Source: CAZHGD01 sp964531735
Lineage (GTDB): Bacteria > Armatimonadota > UBA10988
Length of the DNA: 64,000 nucleotides
NCBI GenBank assembly: GCA_964531735.1
Contig: CAZHGD010000008.1
Span: forward strand, 23,435-87,434
Direction of reading: 5' to 3'
Under the pieces are notes generated by a model, which saw only the letters and a program-made list of their open reading frames with translations, did not search any database and was not told where the DNA came from. Of the stretch, positions 9,158 to 17,944 are shown piece after piece (the first letter of the stretch is position 1; each line of letters begins with the position of its first letter). Both the position numbers and the translations under genes were made by a program.

Positions 9158-10219
9158 ATGACCTCTCGCGAGCGCTTCCTGGCCGCCCTGTACCATCACG
9201 AGGCCGACCGCGTGCCGATCGACGACACGCCGTGGGACACCACCGTGGCCCGCTGGCACCGCGAGGGGCTGCCGGCCGACCAGACGCCACGCGCCTACTT
9301 CGGCTTCGAGCGGCATATGCAGGGCTTCGACCAGTCGTTCGGCTGGGCCCCCGAAGTGCTGGACGACTCGGCGGGGCAACTCACCTCGCGCGACGCCGAC
9401 GGCGTCACCGTGCGCACGCTGCCGGGCCGCGAAACGGTGCCGCTCTACCTCGACTTCACCATTGGCGACGCGCGCACCTGGGCGGAGCACCGCGAGCGCC
9501 TGGCCTGGCACGGCGGCCCGTGTGACCTGGCCGCCGCCGCCGCGGCCAACCGCGCCATTCGCGAAGCCGATGGCTGGGTCATGTTCGCCGCCGGCTTCGG
9601 CTACGACAAGGTGCAGCGGTTCGTCGGCGCCGAGCGAGTGCTCGAGGCGGTGCTCGACCAGCCGGCCTGGGTCAAGGACATGGTCGACACGCTGGCCGAC
9701 CAGATCATCGCCGGCGCCGACGCGATGATCGCCGCCGGCTGCCGGTTCGACGCCGCCTTCTTGTGGAACGACCAGGCCTACCGCAACGGGCCGTTCTTCT
9801 CGCCCGCGGCGCACCGCGCGCTGGAGTTCCCCGCGCAACGGCGGCTGTGCGACTTCTTCGGTCAGCACGGCATCCCGGTCATCCTGCACAGCGATGGCGA
9901 CGTCCGCCCGCTGCTGGGCAATCTGCTCGACGCCGGGTTCGCCGGTCTGCAGCCGCTGGAGGCCAAAGCCGGCATGGACGTGGTCGAACTGAAGGCCGCC
10001 TATGGCGACCGGCTCGTGTTCATGGGCGGCATCGACACCCGCGCCATGGCGCATCCCGATCCGGCGGTGATCGAGCGCGAGATCGCGCGCAAACTGCCGG
10101 CGGCGAAGCGCGGCGGCGGCTACATCTACCATTCCGACCACTCGGTACCGGACAACGTCAGCTTTGCGCAGTACTGTCGCGTGATGGAACTGGTCCATCG
10201 GTACGGCCGGTTTGACTGA
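9158..10219 (+). CDS. Uroporphyrinogen decarboxylase-fold protein (353 aa)
   Basis: It starts MTSRERFLAALYHHEADRVPIDD, the standard opening of the URO-D superfamily. Later marks are WNDQAYRNGPFFSP, the metal-site-like HSDGDVRPLLGNLLDAGFAGLQPLEAKAG split over two strands, and MGGIDTRAMA near the C-terminus. The ATG at 9158 has GGAG eight bases upstream. Such stand-alone members are usually not haem enzymes but resemble corrinoid-dependent methyltransferases (MtaA/CmuA-like), with His and Cys residues binding zinc. The substrate is unknown and no corrinoid protein is adjacent. It precedes an MFS transporter by 26 bases, so the two may be one operon. It is one of three distinct URO-D-fold genes in the window. 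Confidence 0.88.
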   Translation: MTSRERFLAALYHHEADRVPIDDTPWDTTVARWHREGLPADQTPRAYFGFERHMQGFDQSFGWAPEVLDDSAGQLTSRDADGVTVRTLPGRETVPLYLDFTIGDARTWAEHRERLAWHGGPCDLAAAAAANRAIREADGWVMFAAGFGYDKVQRFVGAERVLEAVLDQPAWVKDMVDTLADQIIAGADAMIAAGCRFDAAFLWNDQAYRNGPFFSPAAHRALEFPAQRRLCDFFGQHGIPVILHSDGDVRPLLGNLLDAGFAGLQPLEAKAGMDVVELKAAYGDRLVFMGGIDTRAMAHPDPAVIEREIARKLPAAKRGGGYIYHSDHSVPDNVSFAQYCRVMELVHRYGRFD

Positions 10220-10245
10220 CGCCGCACCGCAGTCGAGAGACGTGA

Positions 10246-11625
10246 ATGGCCGACCCGAAGACTCAGCGCGCCGCCCTGCTCACCGCTTGCGCATCGTCGT
10301 TTCTGACGCCCTTCATGGGCTCCTCGGTGGTGGTCGCGCTGCCGGTGATCGGCCGCGACCTGCGGCTTGACGCGGTCGCCCTGACCTGGGTCTCGACCAC
10401 CTACCTGCTCGCCGCGGCGGCCTGCCTGCTGCCGGTCGGCCGGGCCGCCGACCTGCTCGGGCGCAAGCGGCTGTTCGTGCTGGGTCTGCTGCTCGACGGC
10501 CTGGCCTCGCTGGGCTGCCTGCTGGCGCCCACCGCGCCGGCGCTGCTCGCCGCGCGCGTGCTGCAAGGACTCGGCGGCGCGATGATCTTCGGCACCGGCG
10601 TGGCCATCCTGACCAGCGTGTTCCCGCCCAGCGAGCGCGGGCGCGTGCTCGGGCTCAACACCGCCACGGTCTACACCGGGCTCTCGGTCGGGCCGTACCT
10701 CGGCGGCCTGTTGACCAGCCACTGCGGGTGGCGCGCGGTGTTCGCGGTGGGCGTGGTGCTCGCCTGGCTGGCCGCCGCCATCGCCGCGCGCAACTTGCCG
10801 AACGAGGCGCCGGCCCGGCGCGGCGAGCGATTCGATGCCGTCGGCGCGCTGCTCTACGGTCCGGCGCTGGCCATGACCATGTTCGGGTTCTCGCGGCTGC
10901 CGGGCCACACCGGCGCCGTGCTGCTGGCCGGCGGCGTGGTGACCATGCTGGTATTCGCCCTGTGGGAGCGCCGGCCGGCGGCCCCGCTGATGGACACGCG
11001 CCTGTTCGTGGCCAACCGCGCCTTCGCCCTGTCCAACCTGGCCGCCCTGGCCAACTACAGCGCCACGGCCGCGTCGTCGTTCCTGCTCAGCCTGTACCTG
11101 CAACACGTCAAGGGCCTCGCACCGCAGCAGGCCGGCGGCCTGCTGTTGGTGCAGCCGGTGTTGCAGGCGCTGTTCTCGCCGCTGGCCGGCCGCCTGTCCG
11201 ATCGTGTCGAGCCGCGCTACGTGGCCTCCACCGGCATGGCCTTCACCTCCGCCGGTCTGCTCTGCCTGACTGTGCTGGACACCGGCTCCTCGCTGGCCTT
11301 CGTCGCCGCCTGCCTGGCGCTGCTCGGGCTCGGCTTCGCGCTGTTCAGTTCGCCCAACGCCAACGCCATCATGTCGTCGGTGCCGCCCGCACGCTACGGG
11401 GTGGCCTCGAGCATGTTGGGGACCATGCGCGTCACGGGCCAGACGCTCAGCATGGGCATCGTCGCCATGGCGCTGTCGGCCCGACTCGGCCGGCAGACCA
11501 TCGATCCGGCCACCTGGCAGCCGTTCCTGACCGCCGCCCGGCACTCCTACGCACTGTTCGCCGCGCTCTGCGCCGCGGGCGTGGCGGCTTCGCTGGCGCG
11601 CGGCAACGTGCGCGAGAGGGCCTGA
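10246..11625 (+). CDS. MFS transporter, DHA2 (EmrB/QacA-like) family (459 aa)
   Basis: An inner-membrane drug:H+ antiporter-type permease. Hydrophobic segments fill the chain, consistent with the 14-helix DHA2 layout. Motif A is seen in the first loop (GRAADLLGRKR) and motif C-like glycines in TM5 (TGLSVGPYLGGLL). The N-terminal PFMGSSVVVALPVIGRDL is typical of EmrB-type proteins. The substrate cannot be predicted. It lies 26 bases after the URO-D-like gene and has a GAGAG-type ribosome site, so co-transcription is likely. No regulator of the TetR or MarR type is adjacent. Confidence 0.9.
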   Translation: MADPKTQRAALLTACASSFLTPFMGSSVVVALPVIGRDLRLDAVALTWVSTTYLLAAAACLLPVGRAADLLGRKRLFVLGLLLDGLASLGCLLAPTAPALLAARVLQGLGGAMIFGTGVAILTSVFPPSERGRVLGLNTATVYTGLSVGPYLGGLLTSHCGWRAVFAVGVVLAWLAAAIAARNLPNEAPARRGERFDAVGALLYGPALAMTMFGFSRLPGHTGAVLLAGGVVTMLVFALWERRPAAPLMDTRLFVANRAFALSNLAALANYSATAASSFLLSLYLQHVKGLAPQQAGGLLLVQPVLQALFSPLAGRLSDRVEPRYVASTGMAFTSAGLLCLTVLDTGSSLAFVAACLALLGLGFALFSSPNANAIMSSVPPARYGVASSMLGTMRVTGQTLSMGIVAMALSARLGRQTIDPATWQPFLTAARHSYALFAALCAAGVAASLARGNVRERA

Positions 11626-11719
11626 CCGCAACCATATCGCAACGCCCACCCGCCTCGCTCGGCCGGCTATGTCTTGAGGGGCGGCCGCGTCTGGCCGCCC
11701 GACCGCGAGGAGGTTGTCC

Positions 11720-12007
11720 ATGTCGGCCGAGACCATCATCCAGGTCGCCACTCAGCTCGGACTGCCCGCGGCGTTGCTGGTGGCGGGCGGCGTCTACGTG
11801 GCCAAGGTGCTGCTGCCGCGCATCTTCGAGCAGTTCGACGGCGCCGTGCAGGCGGCCGCCGCCGAGCATGAGCGGGACCGGGCGCAGTTCCAGGCCGCCC
11901 TCGACCGCATCCTGCAACACAGCGAGCAGCAGGGCGAGCGGCACGAGCGCATCATGGTGCGCTGGGCCGAGGTGCTCCAGGAGAGCCCCATCGGCCGCGC
12001 GCTGTAG
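11720..12007 (+). CDS. Small membrane-anchored coiled-coil protein (95 aa)
   Basis: The ATG at 11720 is preceded by a strong GAGGAGG six bases upstream. An upstream TTG at 11714 overlaps that spacer and is unlikely. Residues 10-33 form one hydrophobic helix (LGLPAALLVAGGVYVAKVLL). The rest is a highly charged helix with Glu, Arg and Gln in coiled-coil spacing. The layout resembles small holin-like (BhlA/UviB) proteins, but no lysin or phage gene is near, so function is unassigned. It converges on the ATPase gene with only five bases between the stop codons. Confidence 0.72.
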   Translation: MSAETIIQVATQLGLPAALLVAGGVYVAKVLLPRIFEQFDGAVQAAAAEHERDRAQFQAALDRILQHSEQQGERHERIMVRWAEVLQESPIGRAL

Positions 12008-12012
12008 CCGCC

Positions 12013-12705
12013 TCACCGGCGGTGCCAGCGCTCCAGCGCGCGCCAGTCGAGCACCGCCGGCGCCTCTTGCCGCAACCGCCGCGCCGCCGCGTCCACCGCC
12101 GCGGCGGTCACCGGCGCCCCGGACGGCAGGTCCTCGGCCAGCTCGTAGCCCAGCCGTAGCGCGGCGCCGACATTGCCGCCGCTGGCCCGCCACCAGCGGC
12201 GCAAGCCGGGTCCGGTCAGCGGCATCGCCCGCGGCACCGCGGCCGCCGCCAGGTAGCGGCCGACCAGCTCGGCCAGCTCGGCCGGACGCCGCAACCCACG
12301 CAGCGGCACGGTCTCGAGCCGGACGCCGAGCCGGCGCAACACCCGGCGATGGTCGCAGTGCGTGCCCAGCCACAGCCGCCGGCCCGCGCTGAGGGCCGCC
12401 GACACCAGGGCCACCAAGGCGCTGTCACTCAGCCACTGCGCCTCGTCGAGCAGCCAACAGTCGGCGGCCGGCAACGGCGGCGCCGGCTCGCCACGGTTCA
12501 GGCGCTCGGACGTGACGCTGGTACCAGCCGCTGTCAGGTGGCGCGCGATGGCCCAGAGGTGCGTGGACTTGCCCATGCCGCTGGCACCGACCAACTGGCC
12601 CAGCCGGCAGTCGCCGGCCAGCAGGTCCACCAGGCGCGGCGGCAGGTCGAACACGGCCAGGCAGTCGTCGCCCACGCGCGCCTCGAACGGGTTGCTCGCG
12701 GTCAC
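12013..12705 (-). CDS. Small P-loop ATPase (230 aa)
   Basis: Walker A is GASGMGKS (residues 40-47) and Walker B is WLLDEAQ with Asp87-Glu88. The overall plan resembles the minimal AAA ATPases of the ExeA/GspA or TniB kind, but no partner transposase or secretion gene is present. The start is GTG at 12705, overlapping the stop of the upstream metallophosphoesterase gene (GTGA), which implies translational coupling. A longer reading from 12801 would overlap that gene by about 100 bases and is rejected. The C-terminal helical part is Arg- and Leu-rich. Its biological role is unknown. Confidence 0.75.
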   Translation of the reverse strand: MTASNPFEARVGDDCLAVFDLPPRLVDLLAGDCRLGQLVGASGMGKSTHLWAIARHLTAAGTSVTSERLNRGEPAPPLPAADCWLLDEAQWLSDSALVALVSAALSAGRRLWLGTHCDHRRVLRRLGVRLETVPLRGLRRPAELAELVGRYLAAAAVPRAMPLTGPGLRRWWRASGGNVGAALRLGYELAEDLPSGAPVTAAAVDAAARRLRQEAPAVLDWRALERWHRR

Positions 12706-13673
12706 CGCGTGGACCGGCCCGCCGTGGTGCCGGCACCCGCCGTGGCCGGCTGCGCTGGGCTCGGCCGCGATCGGCCGGTCAGCTCCCAGCGGTCGAAGCA
12801 CTGGCCCTGGTCGTCGATCACCTGGGCGCTGAGCCGGTCGCCGGTCAGCGTCAGGTCGACGAAGTGGAGCGTCTTGCGCGACACGTCGCCCGCCTGGGCG
12901 AGTTCGGGATGCTGGTCATAGAGGGGCGCGCCGCCGCCCGCGGTCACTATGTAGGTGATGTTGTCGCGGCGGGTGCGGTAGTAGCTGTGGTCGTGCGCGC
13001 TGAACACGGCGGTGACGCCGTACCGGCGCAGCAACGGCACCACGCGCCGGCGGACGGTCAGGTCGCCGGGGCGGTAGGCACCGATGCAGTACGGAGGGTG
13101 GTGCAGACAGACGAGCAGCACCGGCTCACGCGCGGCGGCGAGCTGTTGTTCGAGCCACTTGAGCTGCCTCGCACCCTTCTTCGGCAGGCGCAGTTCGTTG
13201 CTGTCCAGCACGATGAAGCGCGCCGTGCCCTGCACGAACGTGTACCAGGTGTCGCCCGGCTGCTCGACCGGCAGGTCGTAACGCTTGGGCAGGTCTTTGG
13301 CGCCACGGTCGTGGTTGCCCACCACCACGTAGTAGGGACCCAGGTCGCGCAATGGCTTGATAGTCTGGTCGAAGCCCTGCCAGAGCTTCTGGTCGGTCCC
13401 GTCGCCACCCACCAGGTCACCCGTCTGGACCACGAACGACGGCTTGACCCGGGCGATCTGGCGGGCCACCTGGGCGTGCTTCTGCGGCCGCGAGCGGCAG
13501 TCGCCGTAGATGACGAAGTGCCGGCCGGGGTTCGGGCTGCTCTGGGCCGCCGCGGGCGCCGTGGCGGCCGGACCGGTTGGCCGTGGCTCGTCGGGCAACA
13601 CCGGCGCGGGGGACCGGGAGCAGCCGGCGGCCAGGAAGGCGGCTCCGGCACCGAGGAACGCGCGACGCTTCAT
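12702..13673 (-). CDS. Metallophosphoesterase lipoprotein (323 aa)
   Basis: A calcineurin-like phosphoesterase. Metal-site motifs occur in order: YGDCRSR, VQTGDLVGGDG, VVVGNHDRG, LHHPP and SAHDHSYYR. The N-terminus MKRRAFLGAGAAFLAAGC has a twin-arginine-like pair and a perfect lipobox (LAAGC), so it is probably exported, perhaps by Tat, and lipid-anchored. The ATG overlaps the stop of the aminotransferase (ATGA) and its own stop overlaps the ATPase start, so three genes are coupled. The substrate is unknown; secreted members often act on phosphomonoesters or nucleotides. Confidence 0.92.
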   Translation of the reverse strand: MKRRAFLGAGAAFLAAGCSRSPAPVLPDEPRPTGPAATAPAAAQSSPNPGRHFVIYGDCRSRPQKHAQVARQIARVKPSFVVQTGDLVGGDGTDQKLWQGFDQTIKPLRDLGPYYVVVGNHDRGAKDLPKRYDLPVEQPGDTWYTFVQGTARFIVLDSNELRLPKKGARQLKWLEQQLAAAREPVLLVCLHHPPYCIGAYRPGDLTVRRRVVPLLRRYGVTAVFSAHDHSYYRTRRDNITYIVTAGGGAPLYDQHPELAQAGDVSRKTLHFVDLTLTGDRLSAQVIDDQGQCFDRWELTGRSRPSPAQPATAGAGTTAGRSTR

Positions 13674-14806
13674 GCCGAGTGCTCCGCCAGGAAGCCGAGC
13701 AGCCGCTCGATGGCCTGACCGAAGGTGTGCTCCTTGGCCGCCAGGCTCAGACGCACGGTGTGCGGCCAGCGCTCGCCGAACAACGAGCCGGGCGCCAGCC
13801 GCAGTTGCCGTTCGGCCACGCACCGGCGCACAAACTCGTCACCGTTGGGCAGCGCGGTGTGGCTGACGTCCAACAGCGCGTGGAACCCGCCTTGCGGGCG
13901 GAACGGCAACACCTCGCGCGGCAGCACGGCCTCGATGGTCTCGCACTGCTGCCGGTAGAACTGCGTCATGCTGTCCACCACGCTCAGGTCCATCTGCAGC
14001 GCCGCCAGGCCGGCCACCAGGGCCAGACTGCTGGGCCCGGTCAGCAGGCCGTCTTGCGCCCGCTCGATGGCGCGGGCCAACGGTGCCGACGAAACGCTGT
14101 AGCCCAGCCGCACACCCGCCAAGGCGTGCGTCTTGGCGAAGCTGAACAGCGAGATCACCCGGCCCTGGGTGTCATACTGCGCCGGCCCGGTGCACGGCCC
14201 TGGCAGGAAACGGAACAGGTCACAGCTCTCGTCGCAGACCAGATACAGATCGTGCCGGTTGGCGAACTCGACCAACGCCTGCAGTTCCTGTTCGTCGAGG
14301 ACGCCGCCACTCGGGTTGCTGGGATGCGAGACCACCAGCGCCTTGGTCCGCGGCGTGAGCAGCCGCTCGATGGACTCGTAGTCGGGCCGGCCGTCGTAGC
14401 CGACGGCAAAGCCAATGGGGTGGAGCCCCCAGGTCATGCACAGCACGCGGTACCCGGGCCAACCAGGATCGGGCACCAGGACGTCATCGCCTGGGTCACA
14501 CAGCGCCGCCATGGTCATCGACACCGCCGCGGTGCCGCCGGAACAGACCACGACCTGGTCGGTCGAGACCGTCAAGCCGTTGCAGACGGCCAACTTGGCC
14601 GCGATGGCGTCGCGCAGCGGCCGGCCGCCGGCGGTAGTGCCGCGCCCCAGGTCGGTCAACTGCGCGTGGTGGACGATCGCTTCGGCCACCGGCTTCGGCA
14701 CGGTATACAGCGAGTATTCGCCCGACAGGTCGATGGCGTCGGGACCCAACGGCACGGGCTGGTAGCGTGCCGGCAACTGCGACCGGGTCTGTGACAGCGG
14801 TTTCAT
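13670..14806 (-). CDS. PLP-dependent class I/II aminotransferase (378 aa)
   Basis: A fold-type I aminotransferase. The PLP lysine is Lys225 in FSFAKTHALAGVRLGY. SHPSNPSGGVLDEQEL and VCDESCD provide the Asn and Asp that hold the cofactor, and the C-terminal arginine region (TVRLSLA) is present. The start is the ATG at 14806 with an AAGGA ribosome site. The longer frame upstream runs antisense through the FAD oxidoreductase and is rejected. The length fits aspartate/aromatic-type enzymes, but the amino acid used cannot be read from sequence. It is the first gene of a coupled trio and is divergent from the 14978 gene across 171 bases. CATAAT near the start could be a -10. Confidence 0.9.
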   Translation of the reverse strand: MKPLSQTRSQLPARYQPVPLGPDAIDLSGEYSLYTVPKPVAEAIVHHAQLTDLGRGTTAGGRPLRDAIAAKLAVCNGLTVSTDQVVVCSGGTAAVSMTMAALCDPGDDVLVPDPGWPGYRVLCMTWGLHPIGFAVGYDGRPDYESIERLLTPRTKALVVSHPSNPSGGVLDEQELQALVEFANRHDLYLVCDESCDLFRFLPGPCTGPAQYDTQGRVISLFSFAKTHALAGVRLGYSVSSAPLARAIERAQDGLLTGPSSLALVAGLAALQMDLSVVDSMTQFYRQQCETIEAVLPREVLPFRPQGGFHALLDVSHTALPNGDEFVRRCVAERQLRLAPGSLFGERWPHTVRLSLAAKEHTFGQAIERLLGFLAEHSA

Positions 14807-14977
14807 GCCCGTTCCTTCGACGATTATGTGCCGGCCACCACCGTCCGGCGACGCCGTGCGACTGGTTCGCGCGGCAACGCACCGCACCTTCACCCCCCGC
14901 CCTGCGGACCCGGCAGGAGCGTGCCGGTCACCGGCGAAGCAGGTCCCCGCGGCCCACTCGGCCGCGCCGAGAGGACC

Positions 14978-16843
14978 ATGGAGCACGCTCAGCACACCTT
15001 CGATGTCTGCGTTGTCGGCGGCGGCATGGCCGGCCTGTGCGCCGCCATCGCGGCCGCCCGCCACGGCGCCCGGACCGCGCTGGTCCATGACCGGCCGGTC
15101 CTCGGCGGCAACGCCAGCTCCGAGATCCGCATGTGGATCTGCGGCGCCCATGGCAAGCATAACAAAGAGACCGGCCTGCTCGAAGAGATTCAACTCGAAA
15201 ACCTGGCCCGCAACCCGTCGCTCAACTACTCGCTCTGGGACAGCGTGCTCTGGGGCGCGGCCAAACTACAGCCCAACCTGACCACCTTCCTCAACTGCAC
15301 CTGCCTCGGCGCCACCTGCGACGGCACCCACATCACCGCCATCGAAGCCTGGGAGCTGACCTCGCAGACGCGACACCAGATCAGCGCCCGGCTGTTCATC
15401 GACTGCTCGGGCGACAGCATCCTGGCCGCCTTGACGCCCGCCGAGTCGCGCCACGGCCGCGAGTCGCGCGAGGAGTTCAACGAAGACATCGAGCCCCTGC
15501 GCGCCGACTCGAAGACGATGGGCAACTCGCTGCTGATCCAGTGGCGCCGCACCGACGAGCCGCAGCCGTTCACGCCGCCCGCCTGGGCCTACCAGTTCCG
15601 CCGGCCCGAAGACCTGCCGCACCGTGCCCATGGGGTCAAGGGCGACAACTTCTGGTGGCTCGAGGTCGGCGGCCTCAACGACACCATCCGCGACGCCGAG
15701 GCCATCCGCGATGAGCTGATGCGGATCGTCTACGGTGTCTGCGACTACCTCAAGAACTGGGCGCCCAACCACGCCGAGGCCGCCAACTGGGCCATCGAGT
15801 GGATCGGCTCGTTGCCGGGCAAGCGTGAGAACCGTCGCTTCGTCGGCGACCACCTCATGACGCAGCACGACGTGCGGGCCGGCGGCAAATTCCCTGACCT
15901 GGTCGCCTACGGTGGCTGGTCGATGGACGACCACCATCCCGCCGGCCTCTACTACCCCGGTCATCCGACCATCTTCCATCCGGCGCCCTCGCCGTTCGGC
16001 ATCCCTTTCCGCAGCCTCTACTCGCGCAACCTCGACAACCTGCTGTTCGCCGGGCGGAACATCAGCGTGACCCACGCCGCGCTGTCCAGCACCCGCGTCA
16101 TGGCCACCTGTGCGCTGCTGGGCCAGGCGGTGGGGACCGCCGCGGCGCTCTGCGTGCGACACGGCTGCGCGCCGCGCGCCCTGGCCGGCGGAGCCCGGCT
16201 GCACGAGTTGCAGCAGACGCTCCTGGACGACGACGCCTGGCTGCCCGGCGTGCTGCGGGAGTCCGATCCGCTGGCCCGCGCGGCCCGCGTCACCGGGCCA
16301 GGCGACCATGTCGCCGCCCTCCGCGACGGGCTGGATCGCGACCGCGAGGGCGAGGACCATGCCTGGCACGGCGCGCTGGGCGCCGCCATCGAGTACCGCT
16401 GGGACACACCAGTGAGCATCGGCGGGGCGCGGTTCACGTTCGACAGCGATCTGGGCAACGTCAAACGCATGCCCTGCAGCTACCCGCAACCGGGCAACCG
16501 CTGTCTAGTGCCGCGCTCGCTGGTCAAGAGCTTCCGCCTGGAGGCGCAGGACGCCGCCGGCCAGTGGACCGTGGTCCACCGCACCGAGCGCAACCACCAG
16601 CGCCTGGTGCGGGTGCCGCTGCAGGTTCATGCCCAGGCGCTGCGCTTCGTGCCCGAAACCACCTGGGGCAGCGAGACCGCCCGCGTGTTCGCCTTCGAGC
16701 CGGTGACCGAACACGCCGCCCGGATCCCGGTGGTGCCGGCCGGCGCCAGTTTCGCCGAGGTGCGCCAGCGGGTGCCCCAGGCCGACCTGGCACCGCCGGA
16801 CAGTGGCCTGGAAGAGCAGCCGAAGAAGCGCGGCGGCGCGTAG
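14978..16843 (+). CDS. FAD-dependent oxidoreductase with C-terminal discoidin-like domain (621 aa)
   Basis: The N-terminal dinucleotide-binding motif is VVGGGMAGLCAAIAAARHG, followed by VLGGNASSEIRMWICGAHG. That wording belongs to the FAD_oxidored (PF12831) group abundant in Planctomycetota and Armatimonadota. NLLFAGRNISVTHAALSSTRVMAT is the C-terminal FAD contact. Residues of about 480-590 look like a beta-sandwich carbohydrate-binding (F5/8 type) domain (PVSIGGARFTFDSDL, SFRLEAQDAAGQWTVV, ALRFVPETTWG). There is no signal peptide. The ATG at 14978 is chosen because it begins the recognisable domain and has GAGAGG just upstream. It lies 14 bases before the amidotransferase gene, so they form an operon. 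The substrate is unknown. Confidence 0.88.
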   Translation: MEHAQHTFDVCVVGGGMAGLCAAIAAARHGARTALVHDRPVLGGNASSEIRMWICGAHGKHNKETGLLEEIQLENLARNPSLNYSLWDSVLWGAAKLQPNLTTFLNCTCLGATCDGTHITAIEAWELTSQTRHQISARLFIDCSGDSILAALTPAESRHGRESREEFNEDIEPLRADSKTMGNSLLIQWRRTDEPQPFTPPAWAYQFRRPEDLPHRAHGVKGDNFWWLEVGGLNDTIRDAEAIRDELMRIVYGVCDYLKNWAPNHAEAANWAIEWIGSLPGKRENRRFVGDHLMTQHDVRAGGKFPDLVAYGGWSMDDHHPAGLYYPGHPTIFHPAPSPFGIPFRSLYSRNLDNLLFAGRNISVTHAALSSTRVMATCALLGQAVGTAAALCVRHGCAPRALAGGARLHELQQTLLDDDAWLPGVLRESDPLARAARVTGPGDHVAALRDGLDRDREGEDHAWHGALGAAIEYRWDTPVSIGGARFTFDSDLGNVKRMPCSYPQPGNRCLVPRSLVKSFRLEAQDAAGQWTVVHRTERNHQRLVRVPLQVHAQALRFVPETTWGSETARVFAFEPVTEHAARIPVVPAGASFAEVRQRVPQADLAPPDSGLEEQPKKRGGA

Positions 16844-16857
16844 GGATAGGTGAACCG

Positions 16858-17904
16858 ATGTGCAACCAGGCCGCTTACCTGGGTGACCGGCCGGCCGCGC
16901 CGGTGCTGTTGGCCATGATGGAGCGCCAGGAGGGCTTCGCCGGCGGCTACTACAGCGGCCTGGCTACCCTCGCCGACGGGCAACTCCACCACGCCAAAGT
17001 GGTGGGCGACCTGGCCGACCTGCGCGCCGAGACCGACGCCGCGGCACTGCCCGGCACCCTCGGCCTGGCGCACAGTCGCAGCAACAGCGGCGGCGACGTC
17101 GAGTGGGGCCACCCGTTCCTCGATTGCGCCGGCCGCGCGGCCTATGTGGCCAACGGGCACCTCGGGTTGTTCGAGGATGTCGCGGCCAAGAACGCCTTGG
17201 CCCGGCGCCTGCTGGACGAGGGGCACCGCTTCCGCTCGCGCACGCCGCAGACCATCGAGGGCAACGGCACCGCGCCGCAGTTCGCCGATGGCTCCTGCTG
17301 CCACCTGAGCGAGCTGATGGCGCACCTGATCGACTCGCTGGTGACCGCCGGGCGATCACCGGCCGAGGCCATGCGTCAGGCCTACCTGGCGTACCCCGGC
17401 GAGGTGGCCGGCCTGCTGCTGCACGCCGACGCGCCCGACGGCGTCATCGCCACGCGCATCAGTCAGCCGCTGGTGGTCGGCCGCGGGTCCGACGGCACCT
17501 ATGTGGCCACGACGGCCTACGCCTTCCCCGCCGGGCTGGACTGGGTGGAGCCCTTGCCGGCCTGCGCCACGGCCGTGATCACGCGCGATCGCGTCGAGAT
17601 CCGGCCCCTCGACCCACGACCCGGCCCGGTGCCGACGACGCTGCCCTGGCCGGACGGCTACCGGCTGATCCTGGACCGTCTGGCCAACGGCGAGCCGGTG
17701 CGGTTCGGTGACCTGATCGAGGCGGTCGCCCCTCTGTGGACCAACCAGGTGGCGCCGCAGCAGTACCGGCTGGTCTACGAGATCATCGACGACCTGGCCG
17801 CTCAGGGCCGGCTGGCGTTCGAAGCGACCCGCGGGCCGGGGGCCACCGCCGAGCGGACCGCGCCGCGCTGGCAGATGCGACTGCGGGCGGGTGGCGACGG
17901 CTGA
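16858..17904 (+). CDS. Class II glutamine amidotransferase-domain protein (348 aa)
   Basis: It starts with Met-Cys-Asn, so Cys2 would be the N-terminal nucleophile after Met removal. LGLAHSRSNSGGDVEW corresponds to the arginine-containing motif of GlmS/PurF-type glutaminase domains, and VANGHLGLFEDVAAKN to the Asn-Gly oxyanion motif. The domain covers roughly residues 2-230. The C-terminal hundred residues are helical, and no sugar isomerase or phosphoribosyltransferase domain follows, so ammonia must be passed to another protein or the domain has another job. The ATG is fixed by the Cys2 requirement and by AGGTGA upstream. It is coupled to the FAD oxidoreductase gene. Confidence 0.85.
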   Translation: MCNQAAYLGDRPAAPVLLAMMERQEGFAGGYYSGLATLADGQLHHAKVVGDLADLRAETDAAALPGTLGLAHSRSNSGGDVEWGHPFLDCAGRAAYVANGHLGLFEDVAAKNALARRLLDEGHRFRSRTPQTIEGNGTAPQFADGSCCHLSELMAHLIDSLVTAGRSPAEAMRQAYLAYPGEVAGLLLHADAPDGVIATRISQPLVVGRGSDGTYVATTAYAFPAGLDWVEPLPACATAVITRDRVEIRPLDPRPGPVPTTLPWPDGYRLILDRLANGEPVRFGDLIEAVAPLWTNQVAPQQYRLVYEIIDDLAAQGRLAFEATRGPGATAERTAPRWQMRLRAGGDG

Positions 17905-17910
17905 CGGTCG

Positions 17911-17938
17911 TTGACCCGCCCTTCGCCGCGGGTATAAT
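17911..17938 (+). promoter_or_regulatory. Sigma-70 promoter of metG
   Basis: TTGACC (17911-17916) and a perfect TATAAT (17933-17938) are separated by 16 bases. It lies seven bases after the amidotransferase stop and faces metG. The predicted transcript start is near 17945. Confidence 0.85.
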
Positions 17939-17944
17939 GCCACT

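Noticed and set aside
11720..12007. Phage holin as evidence for a prophage
   Set aside because: The membrane-plus-coiled-coil layout is suggestive, but no lysin, structural or integrase gene is present.
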